From positions 62,001 to 126,000 of the forward strand of contig NZ_MBSO01000009.1 in assembly GCF_001695835.1 (NCBI RefSeq): a stretch of 64,000 nucleotides of DNA. Reading direction: 5' to 3'. This document shows positions 26,277 through 36,500 of the stretch, piece by piece. The stretch is from Ensifer sp. LC11. Its GTDB lineage: Bacteria > Pseudomonadota > Alphaproteobacteria > Rhizobiales > Rhizobiaceae. The stretch's first letter is position 1. The number at the start of each line of letters is the position of its first letter. The notes below the pieces were generated by a model. It made no database searches, had not been told where the DNA came from, and saw nothing but the letters and a program-made list of their open reading frames with translations. The position numbers and the translations under genes are program-made.

Positions 26277-26420
26277 TTAACCGACGTTCGACGTGCGGAT
26301 GAAGCCGAGCGGGCCGAAGGGTGCGTCGGCGACGAGGTTGCGCACGCGCGACTGGCTGGACGGAACCTTGGAGTTCCAGGCGATCTGAACGAAGTTGGGC
26401 TTGCTGAAGATATACAGCAT
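26277..26420 (-). CDS. Small protein of 47 residues, function unknown
   Basis: Reading on the minus strand from ATG at 26420: MLYIFSKPNFVQIAWNSKVP, then SSQSRVRNLVADAPFGPLGF and IRTSNVG, stop. AAGG lies 9 bp upstream of the start, a strong terminator follows, and a 5' hairpin (CGGAGC...GCTCCG, 26440-26459) precedes it. The composition is protein-like, with a hydrophobic start, a central basic/polar part and a Gly-Pro-rich end; not a signal peptide. I do not recognise the family. It is divergent from cobQ. Confidence 0.6.
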   Translation of the reverse strand: MLYIFSKPNFVQIAWNSKVPSSQSRVRNLVADAPFGPLGFIRTSNVG

Positions 26421-26670
26421 GGACGTGAACCTTGAGAGGCCGGAGCCCTATGCTCCGGGGCGTGTTGCTATGTCGCTGATATAGGTGTGCACTGCGAAAA
26501 ACTGAATACCAAACTCGCCATGCGATGTCGCAATTCGGCTAGCCGCCGCGACATTTTCGACAAGCCTTGCAAAGGCGCGAAACATTGCGTGAGCGGCCTT
26601 GTTCGATTGCGGCGAAATCGTGTCGAAACAGACCTTTGCCGCTGAGCCTTTCAGTGTTACCGATGCCTCC

Positions 26671-28128
26671 ATGACACGCAGGATCATGTTGCAGGGAACC
26701 GGCTCGGATGTCGGAAAATCGGTATTGGTGGCGGGGCTCTGCCGGCTTGCTGCCAATCAGGGCTTAAAGGTCCGGCCGTTCAAGCCGCAGAACATGTCGA
26801 ACAACGCCGCCGTTTCGGACGACGGCGGCGAGATCGGCCGGGCGCAATGGCTGCAGGCGCTCGCCGCCCGCGTGCCTTCCTCCGTACACATGAACCCGGT
26901 GCTCCTGAAGCCCCAGTCGGATGTCGGCAGCCAGATCGTCGTCCAGGGCAAAGTGGCAGGCCAGGCCAGGGGCCGGGAATACCAGGCGCTGAAGCCAAAG
27001 CTTCTTGGCGCCGTGATGGAAAGCTTCGAACAGATATCGGCGGGTGCCGACCTCGTGGTGGTCGAGGGCGCCGGTTCGCCGGCCGAAATTAACCTTCGCG
27101 CCGGCGACATCGCCAATATGGGCTTTGCGACGCGCGCCGATGTGCCGGTCGTGCTTGTCGGCGACATCGACCGCGGCGGTGTCATCGCCTCGCTCGTCGG
27201 CACGCACGCGATCCTTTCGGACGAAGACCGGCGCATGGTCACCGGCTATCTCATCAACAAGTTTCGCGGCGATGTCACGCTCTTTGATGACGGCATCGCT
27301 GCCGTGAACCGCTTCACCGGCTGGCCGTGCTTCGGCGTCGTGCCGTGGCTGAAGGCAGCGGCGCGGCTTCCGGCAGAGGACTCGGTCGTGCTGGAGAAGC
27401 TGACGCGCGGCGAGGGGCGGGCGCTGAAGGTTGCGGTGCCGGTGCTGTCGCGCATCGCCAATTTCGACGACCTCGACCCGCTCTCGGCCGAGCCGGAAAT
27501 CGATCTCGTCTTCGTGCGGCCGGGCAGCCCGATCCCTTCTGACGCCGGCCTCGTCGTCATTCCCGGATCGAAGTCGACCATCGGCGATCTCATCGATTTT
27601 AAGGCGCAGGGCTGGGACCGCGATCTCGAGCGCCATGTGCGTCGCGGCGGCCGGGTCATCGGTATTTGTGGCGGCTACCAGATGCTCGGCCGGAAAGTCA
27701 TCGATCCGCTCGGCATCGAGGGCGGCGAGCGTGCGGTCGAGGGCCTCGGGCTGCTCGACGTCGAGACGGAGATGGCGCCGGAAAAGACCGTGCGCAACAG
27801 TCGCGCCTGGTCGCTGGAACACGATGTGGCACTTGAGGGCTATGAGATCCATCTCGGTCGCACCGAGGGCGCCGATTGCGGCCGGCCCTCCGTGCGCATC
27901 GACAACCGTGCGGATGGCGCGCTGTCAGCCGATGGCCGGGTGATGGGTACCTATCTGCATGGCCTGTTTGCAAGCGACGCCTATCGCGCAGCGCTGCTGA
28001 AGAGTTTCGGCATTGAAGGCGGCGGGAGCAACTATCGCCAGTCGGTCGATGCGGCGCTTGACGACGTCGCCGGCGAACTGGAAGCCGTACTCGATCGGCG
28101 CTGGCTGGATGGACTGCTCGGACGGTAA
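26671..28128 (+). CDS. cobQ: Cobyric acid synthase
   Basis: A 485-residue glutamine-dependent amidotransferase that amidates the b, d, e and g carboxylates of adenosylcobyrinic acid a,c-diamide. The N-terminal ATP-binding domain starts [20 protein letters not shown] with its P-loop, and the [11 protein letters not shown] signature follows. The C-terminal class I glutaminase-like domain has the nucleophile Cys in [12 protein letters not shown] and the His in GTYLHGLF. Length is right for the Pseudomonas denitrificans enzyme (about 484). The ATG at 26671 matches the family start; an upstream in-frame codon at 26599 adds non-homologous residues. It stands apart from the other cob genes and shows no obvious riboswitch. 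Confidence 0.97.
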   Translation: MTRRIMLQGTGSDVGKSVLVAGLCRLAANQGLKVRPFKPQNMSNNAAVSDDGGEIGRAQWLQALAARVPSSVHMNPVLLKPQSDVGSQIVVQGKVAGQARGREYQALKPKLLGAVMESFEQISAGADLVVVEGAGSPAEINLRAGDIANMGFATRADVPVVLVGDIDRGGVIASLVGTHAILSDEDRRMVTGYLINKFRGDVTLFDDGIAAVNRFTGWPCFGVVPWLKAAARLPAEDSVVLEKLTRGEGRALKVAVPVLSRIANFDDLDPLSAEPEIDLVFVRPGSPIPSDAGLVVIPGSKSTIGDLIDFKAQGWDRDLERHVRRGGRVIGICGGYQMLGRKVIDPLGIEGGERAVEGLGLLDVETEMAPEKTVRNSRAWSLEHDVALEGYEIHLGRTEGADCGRPSVRIDNRADGALSADGRVMGTYLHGLFASDAYRAALLKSFGIEGGGSNYRQSVDAALDDVAGELEAVLDRRWLDGLLGR

Positions 28129-28294
28129 TTGCTGATTGCTGACCCGCCGCGATGACCGGGTAGACCAGGCGTTCTGACCGGGCCGAGCGCGCAGCTTACG
28201 GAAAAGCCCACAGGCTTTGTCGTTCCGCTGTAGAATTCATCAAGGACACGGCGGCGAGCCCGGTGGCCGCGAGCGCGAACGAACAGGTGTTTCG

Positions 28295-28918
28295 ATGCAT
28301 GACGAAGACAGACGGGTCCATTGGGACAATGCCTACCAGTCCAAGGGCGAGGCGGGCGTCAGCTGGTACGAGGACACGCCCGCGGTTTCGCTCGACCTTA
28401 TCCGGAAACATGCGACGATCGCCACGTCGTCGCTCATCGATATCGGCGGCGGCGCCTCGCGCCTGGTCGACGCGTTGCTCGACGAGGGCATGAAGGCGGT
28501 CGCGGTGCTCGATCTTTCGCCGGCGGCGCTGGAGGCTGCACGGGCGAGGCTTGGTGGGCGCGCCGGTCAGGTGGACTGGATCGCGGCCGACGTGACCGGG
28601 TGGACGCCGGAACGGACCTATGACATCTGGCACGACCGCGCCGCCTTTCACTTCCTCACCGATCCGGTCGACCGGGCTGCCTATGTCAAGCGGCTGACCG
28701 CCGCCGTTGCGCCGGGCGGGCACGCCATCATCGCCACCTTCGCACCCGATGGCCCGGAACGCTGCAGCGGCCTGCCAGTGGTGCGCTACGATCCGGCTGC
28801 TCTGGCCGAGACGATCGGGCTATCGTTCCGGCTTGTCGAACATGTCATGCACCAGCACACGACGCCGTGGAACTCGACGCAGTCCTTTCAATTCAGCGTG
28901 CTGGAGCGGGTGAGGTAG
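28295..28918 (+). CDS. Class I SAM-dependent methyltransferase
   Basis: A 207-residue cytoplasmic methyltransferase of Rossmann type. Motif I is SLIDIGGGASRLVD (the usual Gly-rich SAM loop), with the acidic ribose-binding residue in VAVLDLSPAALEAA and motif IV/V around YDIWHDRAAFHFLTD. It begins VHWDNAYQSKGEAGVSWYE, the pattern of small-molecule/thiopurine-like methyltransferases. The start at 28295 was chosen because the preceding in-frame segment has no family character. It follows cobQ by 167 bp and is convergent with the cyclase gene (16 bp between stops). Substrate unknown; nothing indicates a role in cobalamin synthesis. Confidence 0.85.
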   Translation: MHDEDRRVHWDNAYQSKGEAGVSWYEDTPAVSLDLIRKHATIATSSLIDIGGGASRLVDALLDEGMKAVAVLDLSPAALEAARARLGGRAGQVDWIAADVTGWTPERTYDIWHDRAAFHFLTDPVDRAAYVKRLTAAVAPGGHAIIATFAPDGPERCSGLPVVRYDPAALAETIGLSFRLVEHVMHQHTTPWNSTQSFQFSVLERVR

Positions 28919-28934
28919 CCTGTAGCGCAAAGCT

Positions 28935-31163
28935 TCAGCGGACCTGCGAAAATGTGAAGGCCCTGTCGCCGTGGTACCAGATGTACTCGTTCTCCCTGGC
29001 CCTTGTTCCTCCGGGGTTGCGCAGCACCATGCCGCAGAGGTTCGTTGTTTTCAGCCACAGGAAGCAAACTTCGTCCTTCTCAAACCTGACCTCGACGCCG
29101 CTCATGCGACCAGCGCCCATGGAGGCCCAGTCTCCGGTCAAGCTCGCTATGCCCTCCGTTGATATGACTGCCTCGTGCTCCTCGCCTGTGTCCAGCATGC
29201 GTCCACGCAACTGATGCCCAAAGAACAGCGAACGGACGTCATCGGCCGACAGCCTGTTGCTGGCGGCGAAGTCGGCGTTCATCAAGGTTTCGGGAACGCC
29301 TGCCAGGCGCAGGCCCTGATAGAACCGCTCGCTGGCAAGCGGCTGGGCCAGATCCAGCGGCGGGTGCGCTGAAATGCAGACAGCAGTGCCGCCGCGGCTG
29401 ATGCGAAGCGCGTTGTAGCGGTTGACCGCCGCCTCCGCCTCGGCGCGATGGCCGAGATGTCCGGCGGCGGAGGCGAGAAGAAGGAAAGGTCCATCATCCT
29501 TCGAATTGAGTTCGATGCTCCGTCTCGCTGCCGCCGCTGCCGCCTCGAAATCCTCCAGGCTGAACTGCGTCAGCCCCAGGACGTACAGGAAGAAGGACGG
29601 AGAGTGCGGATCGAGGCGGATGGCCGTGCGGATATAGGGCAGGGCCTCGGCCGGGCGGCCGGCGGAGGTCAGCACGAACGCCGTCAGCGCGTAGCTCCAG
29701 GAGTCGCCGGGTTCCAGTGCAATCGCTTGCCTGAGTTCGGCGAGCGCATCGGCATGCTGCCAGTCCGCTCCCGACAGCAGCGCGGCCGCCTGATAGGCGA
29801 GTGCCGTTCTATGCTTTTGCGCGGTCCGCAGATACTGCCTCGCCTTCGCTCTTGCTTCGAAGCGCGGGATGCCCAGTTGATAGTGCCAGCGCCACAGGTA
29901 TATGCGCGCGTAGACCATGGCCGCCGCCGCATAGGCGCGTCCATAGGCAGGATCGAGCGCAATTGCCTGCTCGAAATAGGGCACTGCCTTTGCAAAGTCC
30001 TCGGGGGTCGTGCGCCGGTGGTGTTCCCAGCCGCGCAGGAACGCATCGAAGGCCGCCGGCACTGCCGTTTCCTTGCGCCCGAAGGCCATTTGCTGGTCAG
30101 GGTCCAGCCGAAGCGCCAGCGCTTCGGCAATCCCGCGCATGACCTCGTCCTGCAGCGCGAAGACATCGGAGAGTGAACCGTCGAACTTTCCGGCCCAGAC
30201 GTTGCCTCCACTGAGTGAATCGATGAGCTGGGCGTTGATGCGAAGCTGTTCTCCGGCGCGCTGTACGCTGCCTTCAAGCACATATCTGACGCCGAGTTCT
30301 TCCGAAACCTGCCTCGGCGTCACCGATTTGCCTTTGTAGGTGAAGGTCGAATTGCGCGCGATGACGAACAGACCGGACACCTGGGCAAGTTCGGTGACAA
30401 GGCCGTCGGTCATGCCGTCGGCGAAAAAATCCTGCTTGGGATCGTCGCTCACATTGGCAAACGGAAGCACGGCGATCGACGGCTTGTCTGCCACGCTCAG
30501 GTCCAATGCCTGCTCCAGGCGGCTCTCCGCCGCCGGCTCCCATGGGCGCCACCAAGCCACGCCGGCTGCGGCCGCAAACACCACCGCAGCCGTTGCGAAG
30601 GCCGCCCAGCGTCTTGCATGGCGTGTCCTGACCTTTGCCTTGGCGGCGTGGGCTTCGTCCAGCCAGAGGCGATAGGTTCGCACCGGCTTTTCGATGTGTT
30701 TCAGGTGCTGTTCGCCGAGAAAGACGAAACCGACATCGAGGTGCTTCTCGACCTGGTCGTAGGCGGTGCCGGAAATGACGATCCCGCCCGGTTCGGCAAG
30801 GCTCTGCAGACGCTCGGCGATGATGACGCCATCGCCCTGGATGTCGTCGCCTTCGACAATCACGTCGCCAAGATTGATGCCGATACGGAATTCCAGCCGG
30901 CCCGCGTCGACGCCACGGCTTTTGGATTTGACGCGCTGCACTTCCACGGCGCAGCGAACCGCCTCGACGACACTGTGGAATTCCACCAGTAGGCCGTCGC
31001 CCATGGTCTTGATCAGTCGACCGCGATGGGCGGCGATCCTTTGTTCAAACAGGTCGTGCAGGTCGGTCTGAAAACGGGCGCAGGTACCCTCTTCGTCGGC
31101 TTGGGTGAGTAATCCATAGCCGCAAACGTCGGCAATCATCACGGCGGCGAGCCTGCGTTCCAT
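28935..31163 (-). CDS. Adenylate/guanylate cyclase with TPR domain
   Basis: A 742-residue membrane-linked protein. The class III cyclase domain spans residues 1-180, with metal ligands Asp12 (MIADVCGYG) and Asp56 (KTMGDGLLVEF). A transmembrane helix is near residues 187-206 (FATAAVVFAAAAGVAWW). A TolB/FlgO-like domain follows (PSIAVLPFANVSDDPKQDFFADGMTDGLVTELAQV, then VRYVLEGSVQRAGEQLRINAQLID). TPR-like helices occupy about 370-620 (YFEQAIALDPAYGRAYAAAAMVY and similar). The C-terminal about 110 residues are an unassigned beta-rich region. This architecture is common and numerous in rhizobia, where such cyclases respond to unknown cues. Confidence 0.92.
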   Translation of the reverse strand: MERRLAAVMIADVCGYGLLTQADEEGTCARFQTDLHDLFEQRIAAHRGRLIKTMGDGLLVEFHSVVEAVRCAVEVQRVKSKSRGVDAGRLEFRIGINLGDVIVEGDDIQGDGVIIAERLQSLAEPGGIVISGTAYDQVEKHLDVGFVFLGEQHLKHIEKPVRTYRLWLDEAHAAKAKVRTRHARRWAAFATAAVVFAAAAGVAWWRPWEPAAESRLEQALDLSVADKPSIAVLPFANVSDDPKQDFFADGMTDGLVTELAQVSGLFVIARNSTFTYKGKSVTPRQVSEELGVRYVLEGSVQRAGEQLRINAQLIDSLSGGNVWAGKFDGSLSDVFALQDEVMRGIAEALALRLDPDQQMAFGRKETAVPAAFDAFLRGWEHHRRTTPEDFAKAVPYFEQAIALDPAYGRAYAAAAMVYARIYLWRWHYQLGIPRFEARAKARQYLRTAQKHRTALAYQAAALLSGADWQHADALAELRQAIALEPGDSWSYALTAFVLTSAGRPAEALPYIRTAIRLDPHSPSFFLYVLGLTQFSLEDFEAAAAAARRSIELNSKDDGPFLLLASAAGHLGHRAEAEAAVNRYNALRISRGGTAVCISAHPPLDLAQPLASERFYQGLRLAGVPETLMNADFAASNRLSADDVRSLFFGHQLRGRMLDTGEEHEAVISTEGIASLTGDWASMGAGRMSGVEVRFEKDEVCFLWLKTTNLCGMVLRNPGGTRARENEYIWYHGDRAFTFSQVR

Positions 31164-31361
31164 TTGCCTACCGGATAAACGATACCCCTTGGGGCGCTAG
31201 TCTATCGCAACATCTGGTATTGCTAAAATATGTTCGTTCGCGGCGCCGCATTCGTTCGTGCGCCGCGCTGCGTTCGCCCGGCAAAATTGTCGCGCGGCGC
31301 AACTCGGCGGCCTGGGTGTCGCAAGCGTCGATTGACTTTGCGGCGCCCGCTTCCTAATCAT

Positions 31362-31745
31362 CTGGTGTTGGATGGTTCCCCCTTGTCGTGGCGATCAGGG
31401 GGAATAATTGGGAATGTGACGGATGGACCCAAATCGGGCATCCTTATCGCAGCCGACCCCGCGACTGTAGAACGGTCAGGGTTCGCCATCGGGTTCAATA
31501 ACGGGCTGTCGGCCGATTGCATGGGCAATCGGGGCGGTTCGGGATTAAGCCGGAAAAGCCACTGGCGTGGCATCGTGATCAGCCGGGTTGGACGCCTCTT
31601 CTTCTACGAATCGTCCGCCTTTCACGAGACTGGAAAGCGCCGGGAAGGTGAGGCGGGCCGTTCGGGTCCTGACATCGAAACCTCGCCTTCACGGGCGAGG
31701 CGATGTGGGTCCGTGACGCCGTGAGCCAGGAGACCTGCCACCCGA
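31362..31745 (+). promoter_or_regulatory. Cobalamin riboswitch upstream of cobP
   Basis: The conserved elements occur in order: GGTTCCC near 31375, AGGGGGAATAATTGGGAATG near 31398-31420, the CCCCGCGACTGTAGAACGG core at 31460-31481, ACTGG...GGGAAGG near 31629-31649, and a canonical B12 box GAGCCAGGAGACCTGCC at 31723-31739. Downstream, GGAGACG-N3-CGTCTCC (31764-31780) could form the expression platform before the cobP start at 31890. Adenosylcobalamin binding should switch off cobP-cobW-cobN-cobO. The exact 5' limit is approximate. Confidence 0.92.
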
Positions 31746-31889
31746 CATGGGCATTCCGCCCGAGGAGACGTGTCGTCTCCAACGCCATCACGGAGGTTGT
31801 TTTGGCTCTCAGATACTTTCCAGAACGCGCCGCCGGCGCGTCGAACGGCTGTTGCCATCTGCCGCTGACTTTGGCGGATTGAGGCAACG

Positions 31890-32414
31890 ATGAGCAATCC
31901 CAGCGCCGGACCCGTTCTGGTCCTCGGCGGCGCCCGTTCCGGCAAGTCCAGCTTTTCCGAGACGCTTGTCGAAGCGTCCGGGCTCACCATGCATTATGTC
32001 GCCACGGGACGCGCCTGGGACGACGAAATGCGTGCGCGCATCGACCATCACAAGACGCGCCGCGGCCAAGGCTGGACGACACATGAGGAGCCGGTTGATC
32101 TCGTCGGCATCCTCAGGCGCATCGATGACCCCCACCATGTCGTGCTGATCGACTGCCTGACGCTGTGGGTCACCAATCTCATGCTCGAGGCGCGCGACAT
32201 CGAGGGGGAGTTCGCAGCCCTTGCCGCATACTTGCCTGAGGCCCAGGCGCGCCTCGTCTTTGTTTCCAACGAGGTCGGCCTCGGCATCGTGCCCGAGAAC
32301 CGCATGGCCCGCGAGTTCCGCGACCATGCCGGCCGGCTTCACCAGATCGTTGCGGAGAAATCCGCTGAAGTTTACTTTATCGCGGCCGGTTTGCCGCTGA
32401 AAATGAAGGGTTGA
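31890..32414 (+). CDS. cobP: Adenosylcobinamide kinase/guanylyltransferase
   Basis: A 174-residue bifunctional enzyme that phosphorylates adenosylcobinamide and then forms adenosylcobinamide-GDP in nucleotide-loop assembly. The P-loop is [14 protein letters not shown]; the family motifs [60 protein letters not shown] follow and contain the guanylylation His. Length equals that of the P. denitrificans enzyme. It is the first gene after the cobalamin riboswitch, and cobW follows 3 bp after its stop. Confidence 0.97.
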   Translation: MSNPSAGPVLVLGGARSGKSSFSETLVEASGLTMHYVATGRAWDDEMRARIDHHKTRRGQGWTTHEEPVDLVGILRRIDDPHHVVLIDCLTLWVTNLMLEARDIEGEFAALAAYLPEAQARLVFVSNEVGLGIVPENRMAREFRDHAGRLHQIVAEKSAEVYFIAAGLPLKMKG

Positions 32415-32417
32415 TCC

Positions 32418-33482
32418 ATGACCACTGCGAAGGCCAGCCACGGCAAGATCCCGGCGACCGTCATCACCGGCTTCCTTGGCGCCGGCAAGACGACAATGAT
32501 CCGCAACCTGCTGCAGAACGCCGACGGCAAGCGCATTGCGTTGATCATCAACGAGTTCGGCGATCTAGGCGTCGATGGCGACGTCTTGAAGGGCTGCGGC
32601 GCCGAGGCCTGCACCGAGGACGATATCATCGAGCTCACCAATGGCTGCATCTGCTGCACCGTTGCCGACGATTTCATCCCGACCATGACCAAGCTGCTCG
32701 AGCGCGAGAAGCGTCCTGATCACATCATCATCGAGACCTCGGGCCTCGCTCTGCCGCAGCCGCTGGTCGCCGCCTTCAACTGGCCGGACATCCGCAGCGA
32801 AGTCACCGTCGATGGCGTCGTCACCGTTGTCGACAGTGCGGCCGTTGCCGCCGGCCGTTTTGCCGACGACCACGACAAGGTCGATGCGCTGCGCGTCGAG
32901 GACGACAATCTCGACCACGAGAGCCCGATCGAGGAACTGTTCGAGGATCAGCTTACTGCCGCCGACCTCATCGTTCTCAACAAGGCCGACCTGATCGACG
33001 CTTCCGGCCTGAAGGCCGTGCGCGACGAAGTCGCCTCGCGCATCAGCCGTAAGCCGACCATGATCGAGGCGAAGAACGGCGAAGTCGCCGCCGCGATCCT
33101 GCTTGGCCTCGGCGTCGGCACGGAAGGCGAGATCGCCAACCGCAAGTCGCACCACGAGATGGAGCATGAGGCAGGCGAGGAGCACGACCACGACGAGTTC
33201 GACAGCTTCGTCGTCGAGCTCGGCGCGATCGCCGATCCGGCCGCCTTCATCGATCGCCTGAAGGGCGTGATATCAGAGCACGACGTGCTGCGCCTCAAGG
33301 GTTTTGCCGATGTGCCCGGCAAGCCGATGCGTCTGTTGATCCAGGCCGTCGGCGCCCGTATCGACCAGTATTATGACCGCGCCTGGGGTGCCGGCGAAAA
33401 GCGCGGCACGCGCCTCGTCGTCATCGGCCTGCATGATATGGACGAACAGGCGGTCCGCGCTGCGATTGCGGCGCTCGTCTAG
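32418..33482 (+). CDS. cobW: CobW metal-chaperone GTPase
   Basis: A 354-residue COG0523 GTPase. It has the P-loop GFLGAGKTTMIRNLL, the CxCC-type metal-binding motif NGCICCTVADDF, the switch/walker-B like IIIETSGLALPQPL, and the guanine-specificity motif LNKADLID. A His/Glu-rich segment near residues 235-255 (HHEMEHEAGEEHDHDEFD) is a further metal site. CobW is thought to deliver cobalt to the CobNST chelatase; recent work on the family supports GTP-dependent metal loading. It sits between cobP (3-bp gap) and cobN, in keeping with that role. Confidence 0.97.
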   Translation: MTTAKASHGKIPATVITGFLGAGKTTMIRNLLQNADGKRIALIINEFGDLGVDGDVLKGCGAEACTEDDIIELTNGCICCTVADDFIPTMTKLLEREKRPDHIIIETSGLALPQPLVAAFNWPDIRSEVTVDGVVTVVDSAAVAAGRFADDHDKVDALRVEDDNLDHESPIEELFEDQLTAADLIVLNKADLIDASGLKAVRDEVASRISRKPTMIEAKNGEVAAAILLGLGVGTEGEIANRKSHHEMEHEAGEEHDHDEFDSFVVELGAIADPAAFIDRLKGVISEHDVLRLKGFADVPGKPMRLLIQAVGARIDQYYDRAWGAGEKRGTRLVVIGLHDMDEQAVRAAIAALV

Positions 33483-33560
33483 ATCATTTCGTTGAATGAA
33501 ATGATTTAACTCTTTGAAATAACGCAATTCCAGGAAGCCGTTTCACAGTTTCCTGGAATT
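33483..33560. repeat. Two small hairpins between cobW and cobN
   Basis: ATCATTTC-N7-GAAATGAT (33483-33505) is followed by AATTCCAGGAA (33526-33536) with TTCCTGGAATT (33550-33560). These are perfect arms with no T-run, and the words are typical of short rhizobial intergenic repeats. Another such repeat is likely in the cobN-cobO gap (37647-37797, GCGGTTTTCCGTCCGGAATTG). Confidence 0.55.
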
Positions 33561-33578
33561 GTTCGAACGGACAAGACA

Positions 33579-36500
33579 ATGCATCTGCTTCTCGCTCAGA
33601 AAGGAACGATCGCTGACGGCAACGAAGCGATCGACCTGGGGCAAACGCCGGCCGACATCCTGTTCCTGTCGGCCGCCGACACCGAGCTTTCCTCGATTGC
33701 CGCGGCTCACGGCCGCCGCGACGGAGGCTTCAGCCTGCGCATTGCGAGCCTCATGAACCTGATGCATCCGATGTCGGTCGACACCTATGTCGAGCGTACG
33801 GCGCATCATGCCAAGCTGATCGTCGTTCGTCCGCTCGGAGGCGCCAGTTATTTCCGCTATCTGCTGGAAGCCTTGCATGCCGCCGCCGTCACCCACCGTT
33901 TCCAGATCGCGGTGCTGCCCGGCGACGACAAGCCGGACCCCGGCCTCGAACCGTTTTCGACCGTTGAAGCCGACGACCGCCAGCGGCTCTGGGCCTATTT
34001 TACTGAAGGCGGTGCCGACAATGCCGGCCTGTTCCTCGACTATGCCGCAGCGCTGGTCACAGGGGCCGAAAAGCCGCAGCCGGCCAAGCCTTTGCTCAAG
34101 GCCGGCATCTGGTGGCCGGGCAGGGGCGTGATCGGGGTTTCGGAGTGGATAGGCGTCGTTGGTGGAGGTTTACCCCCCTCTGTCCTGCCGGACATCTCCC
34201 CCACAAGGGGGGAGATCCCGGATGCGGGCGCTCGTTCTCCAGAGGGTGGAGAGCGTGAGACGAGTGCTGGACATAACGACCGTGCGAGTGCCGCCAAATC
34301 GAACGCCGAAGCTGCTGTCCTCGTGCCAACCGCCGACCTTGGTCTTGGAACGAGTGCCTACCCCCAGCCAATCTCCCCCCGTGTGGGGGAGATGTCCGGC
34401 AGGACAGAGGGGGGTAACGCTTCCACGAACCCCACCATCGCCATCTGCTTCTACCGTGCCCTCGTCCAGAGCGGCGAAACGCGGCCGGTGGAGGCCTTGA
34501 TCGATGCGCTTGCGGCTGAAGGTGTCCGGGCGCTGCCGGTCTTCGTCTCCAGCCTCAAGGATGCCGTTTCCGTCGGCACGCTGCAGGCGATCTTTGCGGA
34601 GGCAGCACCCGACGTGGTGATGAACGCCACCGGCTTTGCCGTTTCCTCGCCCGGTGCCGACCGCCAGCCAACGGTGCTGGAATCGACCGGTGCGCCGGTG
34701 CTGCAGGTGATCTTCTCCGGCTCGTCGCGGGCGCAATGGGAGACATCACCGCAGGGGCTGATGGCCCGTGACCTTGCCATGAACGTGGCGCTGCCCGAAG
34801 TCGATGGACGCATTCTCGCGCGCGCCGTCTCCTTCAAGGCGGCGTCGATCTACGACGCGAAAGTCGAGGCCAACATCGTCGGCCATGAGCCGCTCGAAGA
34901 CCGGGTGCGCTTTGCCGCCAGCCTCGGCGTCAACTGGGCGAAGCTGCGCCGGGCCAAACCCGCCGAGCGGCGGATCGCCATCGTCATGGCCAACTATCCG
35001 AACCGCGACGGACGGCTTGGCAACGGCGTCGGTCTCGATACACCCGCCGGTACCGTCGAGGTGCTCAGCGCCATGGCGCGGGAAGGCTATGCCGTCGGCG
35101 ACATCCCCGAGGACGGTGACGCGCTGATCCGCTATCTCATGGCTGGTCCGACCAATGCGGCCAGCCATGACCGTGAAATCCGCGAGACAATTTCACTCAG
35201 CGATTACAAGGCCTTCTTCGATTCGCTTCCGAAACAGATTCAGGATGAGGTGAGCGACCGCTGGGGCGCGCCGGAAACCGATCCGTTCTTTCTCGATGGC
35301 GCATTTGCGCTGCCGCTTGCCCGCTTCGGTGAGGTTGTCGTCGGCATCCAGCCGGCGCGCGGCTACAACATCGATCCGAAGGAGAGCTACCACTCGCCGG
35401 ATCTCGTGCCGCCGCACGGCTACCTCGCCTTCTATGCCTTCCTGCGCCATCAGTTCGGTGCGCAGGCGATCGTGCACATGGGCAAGCACGGCAATCTCGA
35501 ATGGCTGCCGGGCAAGGCGCTGGCGCTGTCTGAAACCTGTTATCCCGAGGCGATCTTCGGGCCGCTGCCGCATATCTACCCCTTCATCGTCAACGATCCG
35601 GGCGAGGGTACGCAGGCCAAGCGCCGCACCAGTGCCGTCATCATCGACCACCTGACGCCGCCGCTCACGCGGGCCGAGTCCTACGGGCCGCTGAAGGATC
35701 TCGAAGCCCTCGTCGACGAATATTATGACGCCGCCGGCGGCGACCCGCGGCGACTGCGGCTGCTCAGCCGCCAGATCCTCGACCTCGTGCGCGACATCGG
35801 GCTCGATAGCGACGCGGGTATCGACAACGGCGACAGCGACGACAAGGCGCTGGAAAAGCTCGACGCCTATCTCTGCGACCTCAAGGAAATGCAAATCCGC
35901 GACGGCCTGCACATCTTCGGCGTGGCGCCCGAGGGGCGTTTGCTGACGGATCTGACCGTGGCGCTTGCCCGCGTTCCCCGCGGGCTTGGCGAGGGCGGCG
36001 ACCAGAGCCTGCAGCGGGCAATTGCGGCGGATGCGGGGGTGTGTTCTGCTGCGGGTTTACCCCCCTCAGAGGTAGTCAGCCCCGCACGCGACGCCCGTCC
36101 CTTCGATCCGCTTGATTGCGTTATGTCGGCCCCCTGGACCGGGCCGAAACCGGTAATCCTCACCGAACTCTCCAATGCCCCCTGGCGCACCGCCGGCGAC
36201 ACCGTCGAGCGCATCGAACTGTTGGCCGCAAAACTCGTTGCGGGCGAACAGACCTGCCCAGACGGTTGGGCCAACACACGCGCCGTGCTTGACGAAATCG
36301 ACACCCGCCTCAAACCCTCCATCTCCGGCTCCGGTGCCGCCGAAATGGCGGGCTTTCTCACCGGTCTCGACGGCCGCTTCGTCGCCCCCGGTCCATCGGG
36401 TGCGCCGACCCGCGGACGTCCGGATGTGCTGCCGACCGGTCGCAATTTCTATTCGGTCGACAGCCGCGCCGTGCCGACACCGGCAGCCTATGAGCTCGGC

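Noticed and set aside
31230-31724. Open frame of 164 codons upstream of cobP
   Set aside because: It overlaps the cobalamin riboswitch and has Arg-rich shadow-like composition.
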